Source: Gammaproteobacteria bacterium | GTDB taxonomy: Bacteria > Pseudomonadota > Gammaproteobacteria > DSM-16500 | Direction of reading: 5' to 3' | NCBI GenBank assembly: GCA_013287845.1 | Contig: JABDDA010000005.1 | Coordinates: forward strand, 1 to 45,433 | Length of the DNA: 45,433 nucleotides | Part shown: positions 33,884 through 41,714 of the stretch, one piece after another | Numbering within the stretch: position 1 is the first letter of the stretch | Layout of the letters: each line of letters starts with the position of its first letter | The notes under the pieces: generated by a model | Seen by the model: only the letters and a program-made list of their open reading frames with translations | What the model was told of the DNA's origin: nothing | The model's database searches: none | Position numbers and translations under genes: made by a program

Positions 33884-34916
33884 TCCTCTTGAAAAAGATT
33901 TGAATACTATCGTGCACGAAAATTCTTCCTTGTGGGAAAACTTCCGCAATCAAAAAATTTTCATGACAGGCGGTACAGGTTTTTTTGGCTGTTGGTTTTT
34001 AGAAAGTTTTATTTGGGCGAATGAAAAATTAAATTTAAATGCAGAATTAACTGTGCTCACGCGCAGTAAAAATAATTTTGAAAAAAAATGTCCATATTTA
34101 GCAGCTGCAACGTGTGTGAAATTTCACGAGGGAAATGTCCAAGATTTTATTTTTCCTGATAAAAAATTTTCTTATGTCATTCATGCAGCAACAGAAGCGA
34201 GTGCATCACTCAATGATAATCATCCTTTTTTAATGATTGATACGATTATTAAAGGTACTGCGCATACATTGGAATTTGCGCGTCATGCCGATGCGAAAAA
34301 ATTTCTTTTTATTAGCTCAGGTGCAGTGTATGGAAGACAGCCGCCAAATTTATCGCATGTTTCAGAAGCGTATCCATGTCAGCCGAAATTAGATGATCCG
34401 CGTTCTGCGTATGCTGTTGGAAAATGTACCGCAGAACATTTATGTACGTTGTATTCAAAACAATACGGACTCGATATTAAAATTGCACGTTGTTTTGCTT
34501 TTGTTGGGCCTTATTTACCGTTAGATATTCATTTTGCGATTGGAAATTTTATTCGTGATGGATTAAAAGGTGGGCCGATTAATGTGAATGGAGACGGTTC
34601 TCCGTATCGTTCTTATTTATATGCAGCAGATTTAATGATTTGGTTGATGACAATTTTAATGCGTGGAGAAACATTGCGTCCTTATAACGTGGGATCCGAT
34701 GAAGCATTAAGCATTTCAGAAATTGCGCATCATGTTGCGGATACATTTTCACCGAAAATGACGGTGCAAATTGCGCGTGAAAAAAATCCTGCAATCTTGC
34801 CTGAACGCTATATCCCTGATATAAAACGTGCGCGTGAAGAATTAGGATTAAAGCCATTCACGAGTTTGCGTGAGGCGATTCAATTAACAAAACAGTGGAA
34901 TTTTGTGCAGAGATAA
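33873..34916 (+). CDS. NAD-dependent epimerase/dehydratase (extended SDR)
   Basis: 347 aa. Rossmann motif in FMTGGTGFFGCW (about 30-41), catalytic S148/S149 in FISSGAVYG, Y180-x3-K184 in SAYAVGKCTAEHL, and late motifs RCFAFVGPYLPLD and NVGSDEALSISEIA. Looks like a nucleotide-sugar 4-epimerase, 4-reductase or dehydratase; in this operon a reductase of the CDP-ketosugar is most sensible. Two ATGs (33873, 33876) are possible. Repeat C2 begins 4 bp after its stop. Confidence 0.8.
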   Translation: MMSNPLEKDLNTIVHENSSLWENFRNQKIFMTGGTGFFGCWFLESFIWANEKLNLNAELTVLTRSKNNFEKKCPYLAAATCVKFHEGNVQDFIFPDKKFSYVIHAATEASASLNDNHPFLMIDTIIKGTAHTLEFARHADAKKFLFISSGAVYGRQPPNLSHVSEAYPCQPKLDDPRSAYAVGKCTAEHLCTLYSKQYGLDIKIARCFAFVGPYLPLDIHFAIGNFIRDGLKGGPINVNGDGSPYRSYLYAADLMIWLMTILMRGETLRPYNVGSDEALSISEIAHHVADTFSPKMTVQIAREKNPAILPERYIPDIKRAREELGLKPFTSLREAIQLTKQWNFVQR

Positions 34917-34920
34917 ATTT

Positions 34921-35071
34921 TTTGATTTTGCTTGCACGAAAATTTATCCGAGGGGTGGTGTCGTGTGGTACTCCTGTTTTTTTTGCGCGTGGCTTCATCA
35001 GCGCAAAAAACAACAGGAGACCACACGGCGACAGGACCCCGAGGCCATGATATTAACCAAGCAAAATCAAA
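34921..35071. repeat. family C MITE-like element, copy C2 (inverted relative to C1)
   Basis: 151 bp with the same 13-bp terminal inverted repeats. The stem GTCGTGTGGT (34960-34969) pairs with ACCACACGGC (35020-35029) using two base pairs changed on both sides relative to C1 plus one G-U. The element lies between the epimerase and ThDP-enzyme genes, and an open frame runs from 34932 in it straight into the ThDP enzyme. Confidence 0.88.
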
Positions 35072-35087
35072 ACCTATTGAGGTTAAC

Positions 35088-36896
35088 ATGATCAAACTAA
35101 CAGATTTCATCGCAAATTATCTCGCTGATGCAGGATTACAACATGTTTTCATGCTCACCGGTGGTGGTGCAATGCATTTAAATAATTCACTCGGAAAACA
35201 TCCTAAATTAAAAACGATTTGCAATCATCACGAACAAGCGTGCGCGATGGCAGCAGAAAGTTACGCACGATTATCAAATAAAATTCCTATTGTAAATGTC
35301 ACAACCGGTCCCGGCGGATTAAATACATTAAATGGCGTATTTGGTGCGTGGGTCGATTCGATTCCGATGTTAGTGATTTCAGGACAAGTACGTTACGACA
35401 CAACGATTGAAAGCACAGGATTGAATATTCGCCAATTGGGTGATCAAGAATGCGATATTATTCCAACCGTAAAACCCATGACAAAATATGCGGTATCTGT
35501 CACCGATCCACAGCTCATCAAATATCATCTACAAAAAGCCTTATTTATTGCAAAAAATGGAAGACCCGGTCCTGTCTGGATTGATATTCCAATGAATGTG
35601 CAAGGCGCAACCATTGATGAAACAAAACTCATTTCATTTGATGAAAAAATTTATTTTCCAAAAGTTCCAACCATTGAATCTTCCACCATCAAAAATGTAT
35701 TTGAAAAAATTCTTGCAGCAAAACGTCCCGTGATTTTAGCAGGCAGTGGAGTGCGTTCCTCCGGACAACATGATTTATTTTTAAAATTAATTGATGCATT
35801 AAAAATTCCTGTCACAACCGCATGGAATGCACATGATGTTTTATATGATGATCATCCTTGTTATGTGGGGCGCCCTGGATCAGTGGGTGATCGCGCAGGA
35901 AATTATGCCGTACAAAATTCCGATTTATTATTAGTATTAGGCTGTCGATTGAACATCCGACAAATTGGTTACAATTGGAAAGCCTTCGCGCGTGAAGCAT
36001 TTAAAATTATTGTCGATATTGATCCACTTGAATTGATTAAACCCACTGTGCGTGTCGATATGCCTGTGCATGGAGATGCAGCTGATTTCATGCAAAAAAT
36101 GTTAGAAGAAATTAAAAAAAATCCAGTGCCTGAAAATAAATTTTGGATGGATTGGTGTACGACAAGAAAAAATCGTTATCCTGTTGTGCTTGATGAATAT
36201 CGCGAATTAAAAGAAAAAGTAAATCCTTATGTTTTTATGCGCACACTCAGTGAAGCTTTACCAGAGCATCAAATTATTGTGACAGGTGATGGCACCGCGT
36301 GTGTTACATCTTTTCAAGCAATGAAATTAAAAAAAGGACAACGTCTTTATACCAATTCCGGTTGTGCATCGATGGGATATGATTTACCCGGTGCAATTGG
36401 TGCCTGTGTTGCAGCTAACAATGAAACGATTATTTGTTTAGCCGGTGATGGAAGTATTCAACAAAATATTCAAGAACTCGCGACAATTGCGTATCATCAA
36501 TATCCCATCAAAATTTTTGTGTTGAATAATAATGGATATCATTCTATTCGTCAGACACAAAATAATTTTTTTGGTACACCGTTTGTGGGAGTCGGTCCTG
36601 AAAGTGGTTTGGGATTTCCTAGCTTCGAAAAATTAGCAAATGCATTTGGATTTCCATTTTTGAAATGTGATAAACACGCGGATTTAGAAAAAATTATTTC
36701 TGCAGCGTTAAAAGAAAAAGGCCCTGTGATTTGTGAAATTATTTTAACGTTGGAGCAACAATTTGCGCCTAAACTCAGTTCAAAACGTTTAGAAGATGGA
36801 CGTATGGTATCTCGGCCACTTGAAGATTTGGCGCCGTTTTTGAGTCGGGAAGAATTATTACAAAATATGTTGATTCCAGTTTTAGCTGAAGAATAG
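35088..36896 (+). CDS. ThDP-dependent acetolactate-synthase-like enzyme, candidate branched-sugar synthase
   Basis: 602 aa, three-domain ThDP enzyme: N-terminal Pyr domain with the catalytic Glu49 in HHEQACAMAAESYAR, central domain (LAGSGVRSSG), and PP domain with the ThDP motif GDGSIQQNIQELA...NNNGY. The family decarboxylates pyruvate-like acids and transfers the two-carbon unit. In Yersinia, YerE of this family attaches it to CDP-3,6-dideoxy-4-ketohexose to make yersiniose. Location after rfbF-rfbG and a 3-dehydratase-like gene supports such a role; it is not the housekeeping acetolactate synthase, since no small subunit follows. The start at 35088 (MIKLTDFIANYLADAG) is chosen by homology; the upstream extension to 34932 is repeat C2 sequence. 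Confidence 0.8.
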   Translation: MIKLTDFIANYLADAGLQHVFMLTGGGAMHLNNSLGKHPKLKTICNHHEQACAMAAESYARLSNKIPIVNVTTGPGGLNTLNGVFGAWVDSIPMLVISGQVRYDTTIESTGLNIRQLGDQECDIIPTVKPMTKYAVSVTDPQLIKYHLQKALFIAKNGRPGPVWIDIPMNVQGATIDETKLISFDEKIYFPKVPTIESSTIKNVFEKILAAKRPVILAGSGVRSSGQHDLFLKLIDALKIPVTTAWNAHDVLYDDHPCYVGRPGSVGDRAGNYAVQNSDLLLVLGCRLNIRQIGYNWKAFAREAFKIIVDIDPLELIKPTVRVDMPVHGDAADFMQKMLEEIKKNPVPENKFWMDWCTTRKNRYPVVLDEYRELKEKVNPYVFMRTLSEALPEHQIIVTGDGTACVTSFQAMKLKKGQRLYTNSGCASMGYDLPGAIGACVAANNETIICLAGDGSIQQNIQELATIAYHQYPIKIFVLNNNGYHSIRQTQNNFFGTPFVGVGPESGLGFPSFEKLANAFGFPFLKCDKHADLEKIISAALKEKGPVICEIILTLEQQFAPKLSSKRLEDGRMVSRPLEDLAPFLSREELLQNMLIPVLAEE

Positions 36897-36990
36897 TTGT
36901 CATGCCAGCCGAGCGCTTTTTGCGAGAGGTGGCATCCAGTGGCTTTTTTAAAAGTCACTGGATGCCAGCTAAAAGCATGCTGGCATGACA
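36897..36990. repeat. family B palindromic element, full intergenic copy
   Basis: Outer arms TTGTCATGCCAGC and GCTGGCATGACA; inner hairpin GGCATCCAGTG/CACTGGATGCC around a TTTTTTAAAA loop. It starts directly after the TAG of the ThDP enzyme and ends 20 bp before the SDR start. Read on the minus strand it encodes the same SCQHAFSWHPV...TGCHLSQKALGWHD peptide as the copy in hddC. Confidence 0.92.
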
Positions 36991-37010
36991 AAAGTATTGA
37001 GGAGCAAAAA

Positions 37011-37685
37011 ATGAAAACATTATTATTAACCGGCGCATCCGGCGATATCGGCAAAGCCATACAAAAATTATTTGAAAAAAATAATTATCGTATCATTGCG
37101 CCAACACGCGCTGAATTAAATTTAGAATCCCCTGAATCTATCCAACATTATTTTAAAAATTTTAAAGAAAAAATTGATTCCCTCATTCATTGCGCAGGAT
37201 TTAATACGCCGAAATTAGCGTTAGATTTAAATGAAGCGGATGTTCAAAAAACATTTCAAATAAACACGATGGCGTTTTACAGCATTTGCAGACAATTATT
37301 AAATCATTTTGTAAACCAAAAAGGCGCATCTATTTTAGCGATATCGTCTATTTATGGCCATTTTTCTCGTAAAGGAAGACTTGCCTATGCCACTTCTAAA
37401 CATGCGCTTGAAGGAATGGTAAAAACATTAGCGCTCGAATTTGGAATACATAATATTAAAGTGAATTGCCTCGCGCCTGGTTTTGTTGACACACAGCTGA
37501 CACGAAAAAATAATTCTGAAGAAATCATTGAAGGATTTAAACAAAAAATTCCGTTAGGACGTTTAGCCGATCCCATGGACATTGCTGAAGTCGCTTATTT
37601 TTTATGTTCTGAAAATAATAAATATATTAACGGCCAATCTATTATTGTGGATGGTGGATATTCTGTTGGAGGATTTCAAGAATGA
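37011..37685 (+). CDS. short-chain dehydrogenase/reductase
   Basis: 224 aa classical SDR. Cofactor loop TGASGDIG (7-14), a HCAGF strand replacing NNAG (60-64), catalytic S113 in ISSIYG, Y126-x3-K130 in AYATSK, the PG motif LAPGFVDT, and the end INGQSIIVDGGYSVGGF. A GAGGAG ribosome site 6 bp upstream fixes the start at 37011; the longer open frame from 36897 is repeat B. It overlaps the cyclase-like gene by 4 bp. Probable NAD(P)H reductase of a keto intermediate made by the neighbours. Confidence 0.87.
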   Translation: MKTLLLTGASGDIGKAIQKLFEKNNYRIIAPTRAELNLESPESIQHYFKNFKEKIDSLIHCAGFNTPKLALDLNEADVQKTFQINTMAFYSICRQLLNHFVNQKGASILAISSIYGHFSRKGRLAYATSKHALEGMVKTLALEFGIHNIKVNCLAPGFVDTQLTRKNNSEEIIEGFKQKIPLGRLADPMDIAEVAYFLCSENNKYINGQSIIVDGGYSVGGFQE

Positions 37686-38824
37686 GTGAAACACAATTTA
37701 TTATCGATAATAAAAAACTTATCTGCACGATGGATTTCCATTTAAAAAATGAATTCACCGTAAAATCAGTTCCACGACCGTATCGTGTTTCGTGGGATGA
37801 ATCAGCCAATCCATTTGAACGAATTAATAAAATAATAGCAGAACGTCCGAATAATTTATTACTCATTGATAAAAATGTTTTTGAACTTTACAAAAAAGAA
37901 TTGAAATGCGCAGCTGATAAAATGTTTGTAGCTGAAGCAACTGAGCAATTTAAAACATTAGACGGTGTCACAGCCATTTTAGATTTTTTACATCGAAATG
38001 AATTTACAAAAGGTGAAACATTAGTCGTCGTCGGTGGTGGAATTATTCAAGATATCGGCGCATTTGTCGGCGCGTGTTATAAAAGAGGAATTCGTTGGAT
38101 ACATTTTCCAACCACATTGCTTGCAATGTGTGATAGCTGCATCGGTGGAAAAGCCGGTGTGAATTATCGCGAAACCAAAAATCAAATTGCTTTATTTTCT
38201 GCGCCTCACGAAGTCATTATTAATCCATTTTTTTTAAAATCATTACCTGAAGCAGCTATTCAATCCGGACTCGGTGAAATTTTAAAATTATTTTTAACTG
38301 CCGGTGGAGATTTTTTAAAAGAATTTAATCGTTACGTAAAAAATGGAAAAGTCACACAATTTGATGCATATAAATATTTAATTTTAGGTGCGCTGACCAT
38401 TAAAAAAGCCGTTGTTGAAGAAGATGAATTTGAATTAAACATTCGAAAAAGTTTGAACTATGGCCATACACTTGGACATGTCATCGAAAGTTTATCGAAT
38501 TATGAAATTCCTCATGGATTAGCTGTGGTGTTAGGCATGATGTTATCCAATGAATTGAGTGTAGAAAATAATTTGTTAGATAAAGAGCAAAAAAACTTAA
38601 TTAATAAATTATGTCGAAATTTGTTAACTGAAAAAGTAATGCAAATATTACGTGCGATGAAATTAGATTCATTGCTAGAAAGAATACGTCAAGATAAAAA
38701 AGTAGAAAGTTCCCATGTGAATTTTGTGATGTTAAAAGAAATGGGAGACATTCGTTTCGTAAAATTAGCATTGGATAAAAATTTAGCAGACAGAATTAAA
38801 GCCGCTGTACAGACGGTTTTTTAA
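37682..38824 (+). CDS. 3-dehydroquinate-synthase-like sugar phosphate cyclase
   Basis: 380 aa. Sugar-phosphate-cyclase superfamily: VVGGG (116-120) with D124, FPTTLLAMCDSCIGGKAGVN (142-161), K166-N167, E199-x2-K202, and the zinc ligands E199, H262 (NYGHTLGH) and H278 (PHGLAVVLGMM). In dehydroquinate synthase the last motif is usually HGEAV; here Glu is Leu. Also unusual are an N-terminal extension of about 35 residues and the context of glycan genes instead of shikimate genes. It could close a ketose phosphate, or a nucleotide-linked sugar, to a cyclitol; sedoheptulose 7-phosphate, used by gmhA nearby, is one possible substrate. A housekeeping AroB role is less likely. Confidence 0.75.
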   Translation: MSETQFIIDNKKLICTMDFHLKNEFTVKSVPRPYRVSWDESANPFERINKIIAERPNNLLLIDKNVFELYKKELKCAADKMFVAEATEQFKTLDGVTAILDFLHRNEFTKGETLVVVGGGIIQDIGAFVGACYKRGIRWIHFPTTLLAMCDSCIGGKAGVNYRETKNQIALFSAPHEVIINPFFLKSLPEAAIQSGLGEILKLFLTAGGDFLKEFNRYVKNGKVTQFDAYKYLILGALTIKKAVVEEDEFELNIRKSLNYGHTLGHVIESLSNYEIPHGLAVVLGMMLSNELSVENNLLDKEQKNLINKLCRNLLTEKVMQILRAMKLDSLLERIRQDKKVESSHVNFVMLKEMGDIRFVKLALDKNLADRIKAAVQTVF

Positions 38825-38907
38825 TCTAGTAAAACAGGTTGCTTTTTAAATAAGCAGGCATTAGCATTCGTAGTTTTGATGGGAATTAGAAAAGAGGAAT
38901 ATCTACA

Positions 38908-39726
38908 ATGAATCGATTAGAGCAACAAATGGTTGACCTGCTGAGTGAACTCAAAAATACCTATAACGTGTCGGGCATTAAAGCTGAATTTGAAGCGGAA
39001 GGAACACGAATTGAAGAAGCGATGCGTTTAAAAGATGTCACAGCAATGGCGGGTTTGGGGCTCAATATTAAAATTGGCGGCTGTGAAGCGATTAAAGACA
39101 TGCTGGACGCGGTGAGCTTAGGTGCGCAACGTATTATTGCTCCGATGGTTGAAACGCCTTATGCGCTTCAAAAATTCATTAAAGCAGCTCAATTAGTGCA
39201 TGGAGATAAATTAGAGCACGTTGATTTATTGATTAACATTGAAACAGAAACGTCTTATAAAAATTTTGCTGACATGTTGAAAGTCCCCGAAATTAAATAT
39301 TTAAATGGTATTGTGATTGGTCGTGTCGACATGGTGGGTTCATTAGGCATTGGTCGCGATCAAATCAATAGCAAACAAGTATTAGATATCTCGTTAGATT
39401 TAGCGAAAAGAGCAAAAGATAAAGGTTTAACAGTGGTTGTGGGTGGCGGTGTGTCTGTTGATGCAATTAACTTCTTTAAAGCATTTCCTGCAGGGCATTT
39501 AGATCGTTTTGAAACACGTAAAGTAATTTTCTCTTGTCCCGCTGCAATTAATAATCCTGAAGATGCATTTATTAAAGCCGTTAAGTTTGAATTAATGTGG
39601 CTGAATAACAAACGTGATTATTACAGTGCGATTGCGCGTGAAGATAATGATCGTATTACCATGATGGAAAATCGTTACAAAACTTCACTCGAAAAAATTA
39701 AAGCAAAGGCAGCTGAAACCGCTTAA
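38908..39726 (+). CDS. HpcH/HpaI aldolase/citrate lyase family protein
   Basis: 272 aa TIM-barrel enzyme. RIIAPMVETPYAL (75-87), metal ligand E112 in LLINIETETSY and D141 in GRVDMVGSLGIGRD match class II HpcH/HpaI aldolases, which cleave or form 2-keto-3-deoxy acids with pyruvate or similar units. The last 45 residues are a charged helix (SLEKIKAKAAETA). AGAGG ribosome site; 83 bp separate it from the cyclase gene, with no terminator seen, so it may be in the same transcript. It may supply or remove a pyruvate-type unit in the novel sugar pathway. Last gene of the plus-strand block. Confidence 0.78.
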   Translation: MNRLEQQMVDLLSELKNTYNVSGIKAEFEAEGTRIEEAMRLKDVTAMAGLGLNIKIGGCEAIKDMLDAVSLGAQRIIAPMVETPYALQKFIKAAQLVHGDKLEHVDLLINIETETSYKNFADMLKVPEIKYLNGIVIGRVDMVGSLGIGRDQINSKQVLDISLDLAKRAKDKGLTVVVGGGVSVDAINFFKAFPAGHLDRFETRKVIFSCPAAINNPEDAFIKAVKFELMWLNNKRDYYSAIAREDNDRITMMENRYKTSLEKIKAKAAETA

Positions 39727-39735
39727 TATTTTATC

Positions 39736-39755
39736 ATGCCAGCGAAAGCTGGCAT
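39736..39755. repeat. short inverted repeat between convergent genes
   Basis: ATGCCAGC-GAAA-GCTGGCAT, an 8-bp perfect stem with a GAAA tetraloop. The stem sequence is the same as the outer arm of the family B elements. It could help end transcription from both sides, but it has no long T tract. Confidence 0.7.
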
Positions 39756-39809
39756 CTGCGTCGTTGTTGAGCCCCATGTTTCTTGTGAGATATGATGGCG
39801 ATCCGGTTT

Positions 39810-41708
39810 TTATTTAATAAATATTTTATCAAGCCTCAGTGTATTCGCGTTTGGACACGTCGTTGCGATAGTTTGATTTGTGTCGAACACCTCATAACTT
39901 CTCGTTGAATAAATTAAGCGATGAGTTTTTGGATAATGGGTATTGTCTAATAATGCTTTTTTATTTACGATTAAAATAATTTTTGCAGAGCGGCTGAAAG
40001 TAGCGCAAGGGTCATTTCCCCATTGATCTAGAAATTGATTTATTAGCAGTGGGTTGATAATAAATTCACTGGCTCTATCGATATATCTCAGTTTCCCCCA
40101 TGTTCTTCCTTTTCTATAGCCTCTTTCGTTCATGATGAAAACAACAGATTTATTTTTAAAATGGTTTTGTATTGAGGAAATAGCTCGTACATCTACAAAT
40201 GCTCTATATTCACTGGTTCCATGAAACAATAAATAAAAATAAATAAATACACATCCTAAACTAATAAAAATTTTCAATTTAAAAAACGAACTTCGAGTAG
40301 TTTGATAAATGCCAGCAAAAAAGAAAGCAACGTAAAGGGGAGAAAACAAAATAACTAATTTATCGAATATATAGTTGTGTGGTCCGTAGCCAGTGGTTGC
40401 CAACAAATAGTAATTATAAAAAAGAAACAAGACAGAACATATCAAAATGGAAATAAAAATAATATTTTTTCTAGATTTCCATAATTCATAAATACCCCAG
40501 GCGGATAAAGAGAGGCTAATGGCTATAAAAGGGTAACTTCGATGAATCAATTGCGTGGCGACAGCTTCATCTAAATAATGATTAAATTTAAAATAAATAT
40601 TAGTGAGTCCCAGAATGTCAGAAGGCCAAAGCCATGTCGGTTGTGCATAACCCACATTTCCAGAATTTTTAATGTTAGCAAAAGTAAATAAAATAATTTT
40701 ATAGCTGAGTGGAAAGACGAGTAAAAATCCTATCAGAATAGTCATTAAAAATAGGGTATTTTGCTTAAATTCTGTTTTATTCCGAGTGATCAACGATATT
40801 AAAATAGAAAATCCAATGACGGCAGTAGCGATGGTAAAGACTTCATTGTAAGTGGTAATGATCGCGGCGATACATAAACTTCCCAAAATAAAAATGGGCA
40901 TTTTATTTGGGTTTTCTTTATTTAAAAGAAACAAAGAAAGAAATAAAGTAAGATAAGCCACGCTAACGATATTAGGAAAAAATCCTTCAATCAGAAAATA
41001 AAGTAACGAGCCATTTAATAAAGCAACAATGGCTGTTATTTGAGTGAAAGAGTGGCGTAAATTAAAAGCACTATTGAAAAATAATGCAGATGCCATTATT
41101 CCACTCGCAAATAAAATAAATGTGAGTGGAAAAATAATTTCATAAGAAGAAGTATTTAGAATGGTGTTGAATAATCCAGTGATGGAAGGTAATCCCCATC
41201 GCAATGCTCTGAGTAATATTTCAATGATGTACACAGAGGTCGTATTATTGATTTGACTTAATTGATGAGACGGTTGGCTGAGCCAGTCCGCAGTAATCGC
41301 ATAACTGACAATATCAGGATTGAGTAAATGATAAAGAATGCCGTCATGATAATTTCCAAAACAAAAAATCACAAGCAAAGCAACGAGAATAAAAAACCAT
41401 GGGAAATTTTTAATAACGCTTATTGCATGACGATAAGAAAAATAAAATAAATAATACACACTTATCAGCAATGAAATTCCAAAAATAATTTTGCAAAATA
41501 AAAGCAGTAATGTTCTATCTATTCCGAAATGTAAAAAATAAATGCTCGCGATAACAGTGAGTGAGTAGCTCATTAATGGAGAAATAGCAATTGAAAGTAA
41601 TGCAATCGTATTATTTTTTTCGTGTGGAATAATTTTTTTACACAGAACGTAAGAAAAACCAATCCCCATTAAAAATAAGATGGCATATATTTTAAAATAA
41701 ATTTCCAT
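39810..41708 (-). CDS. large multi-spanning membrane protein, GT-C-like
   Basis: 632 aa with about 13 hydrophobic helices over residues 5-490, then a soluble tail of about 140 residues. The loop after an early helix (NPDIVSYAITADWL, about 131-144) has the acidic residue expected for GT-C transferases. Aromatic and Lys-rich, very AT-rich codon use. It is the last gene of the minus-strand operon after a GtrB-like enzyme and another membrane protein, so it probably transfers a lipid-linked sugar on the periplasmic side. No motif identifies the sugar. Confidence 0.6.
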   Translation of the reverse strand: MEIYFKIYAILFLMGIGFSYVLCKKIIPHEKNNTIALLSIAISPLMSYSLTVIASIYFLHFGIDRTLLLLFCKIIFGISLLISVYYLFYFSYRHAISVIKNFPWFFILVALLVIFCFGNYHDGILYHLLNPDIVSYAITADWLSQPSHQLSQINNTTSVYIIEILLRALRWGLPSITGLFNTILNTSSYEIIFPLTFILFASGIMASALFFNSAFNLRHSFTQITAIVALLNGSLLYFLIEGFFPNIVSVAYLTLFLSLFLLNKENPNKMPIFILGSLCIAAIITTYNEVFTIATAVIGFSILISLITRNKTEFKQNTLFLMTILIGFLLVFPLSYKIILFTFANIKNSGNVGYAQPTWLWPSDILGLTNIYFKFNHYLDEAVATQLIHRSYPFIAISLSLSAWGIYELWKSRKNIIFISILICSVLFLFYNYYLLATTGYGPHNYIFDKLVILFSPLYVAFFFAGIYQTTRSSFFKLKIFISLGCVFIYFYLLFHGTSEYRAFVDVRAISSIQNHFKNKSVVFIMNERGYRKGRTWGKLRYIDRASEFIINPLLINQFLDQWGNDPCATFSRSAKIILIVNKKALLDNTHYPKTHRLIYSTRSYEVFDTNQTIATTCPNANTLRLDKIFIK

Positions 41709-41714
41709 TTTTAT

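Noticed and set aside
26731-35071. Composite transposon with element C as ends
   Set aside because: No transposase gene is present between or next to the copies; only the MITE-like nature is supported.
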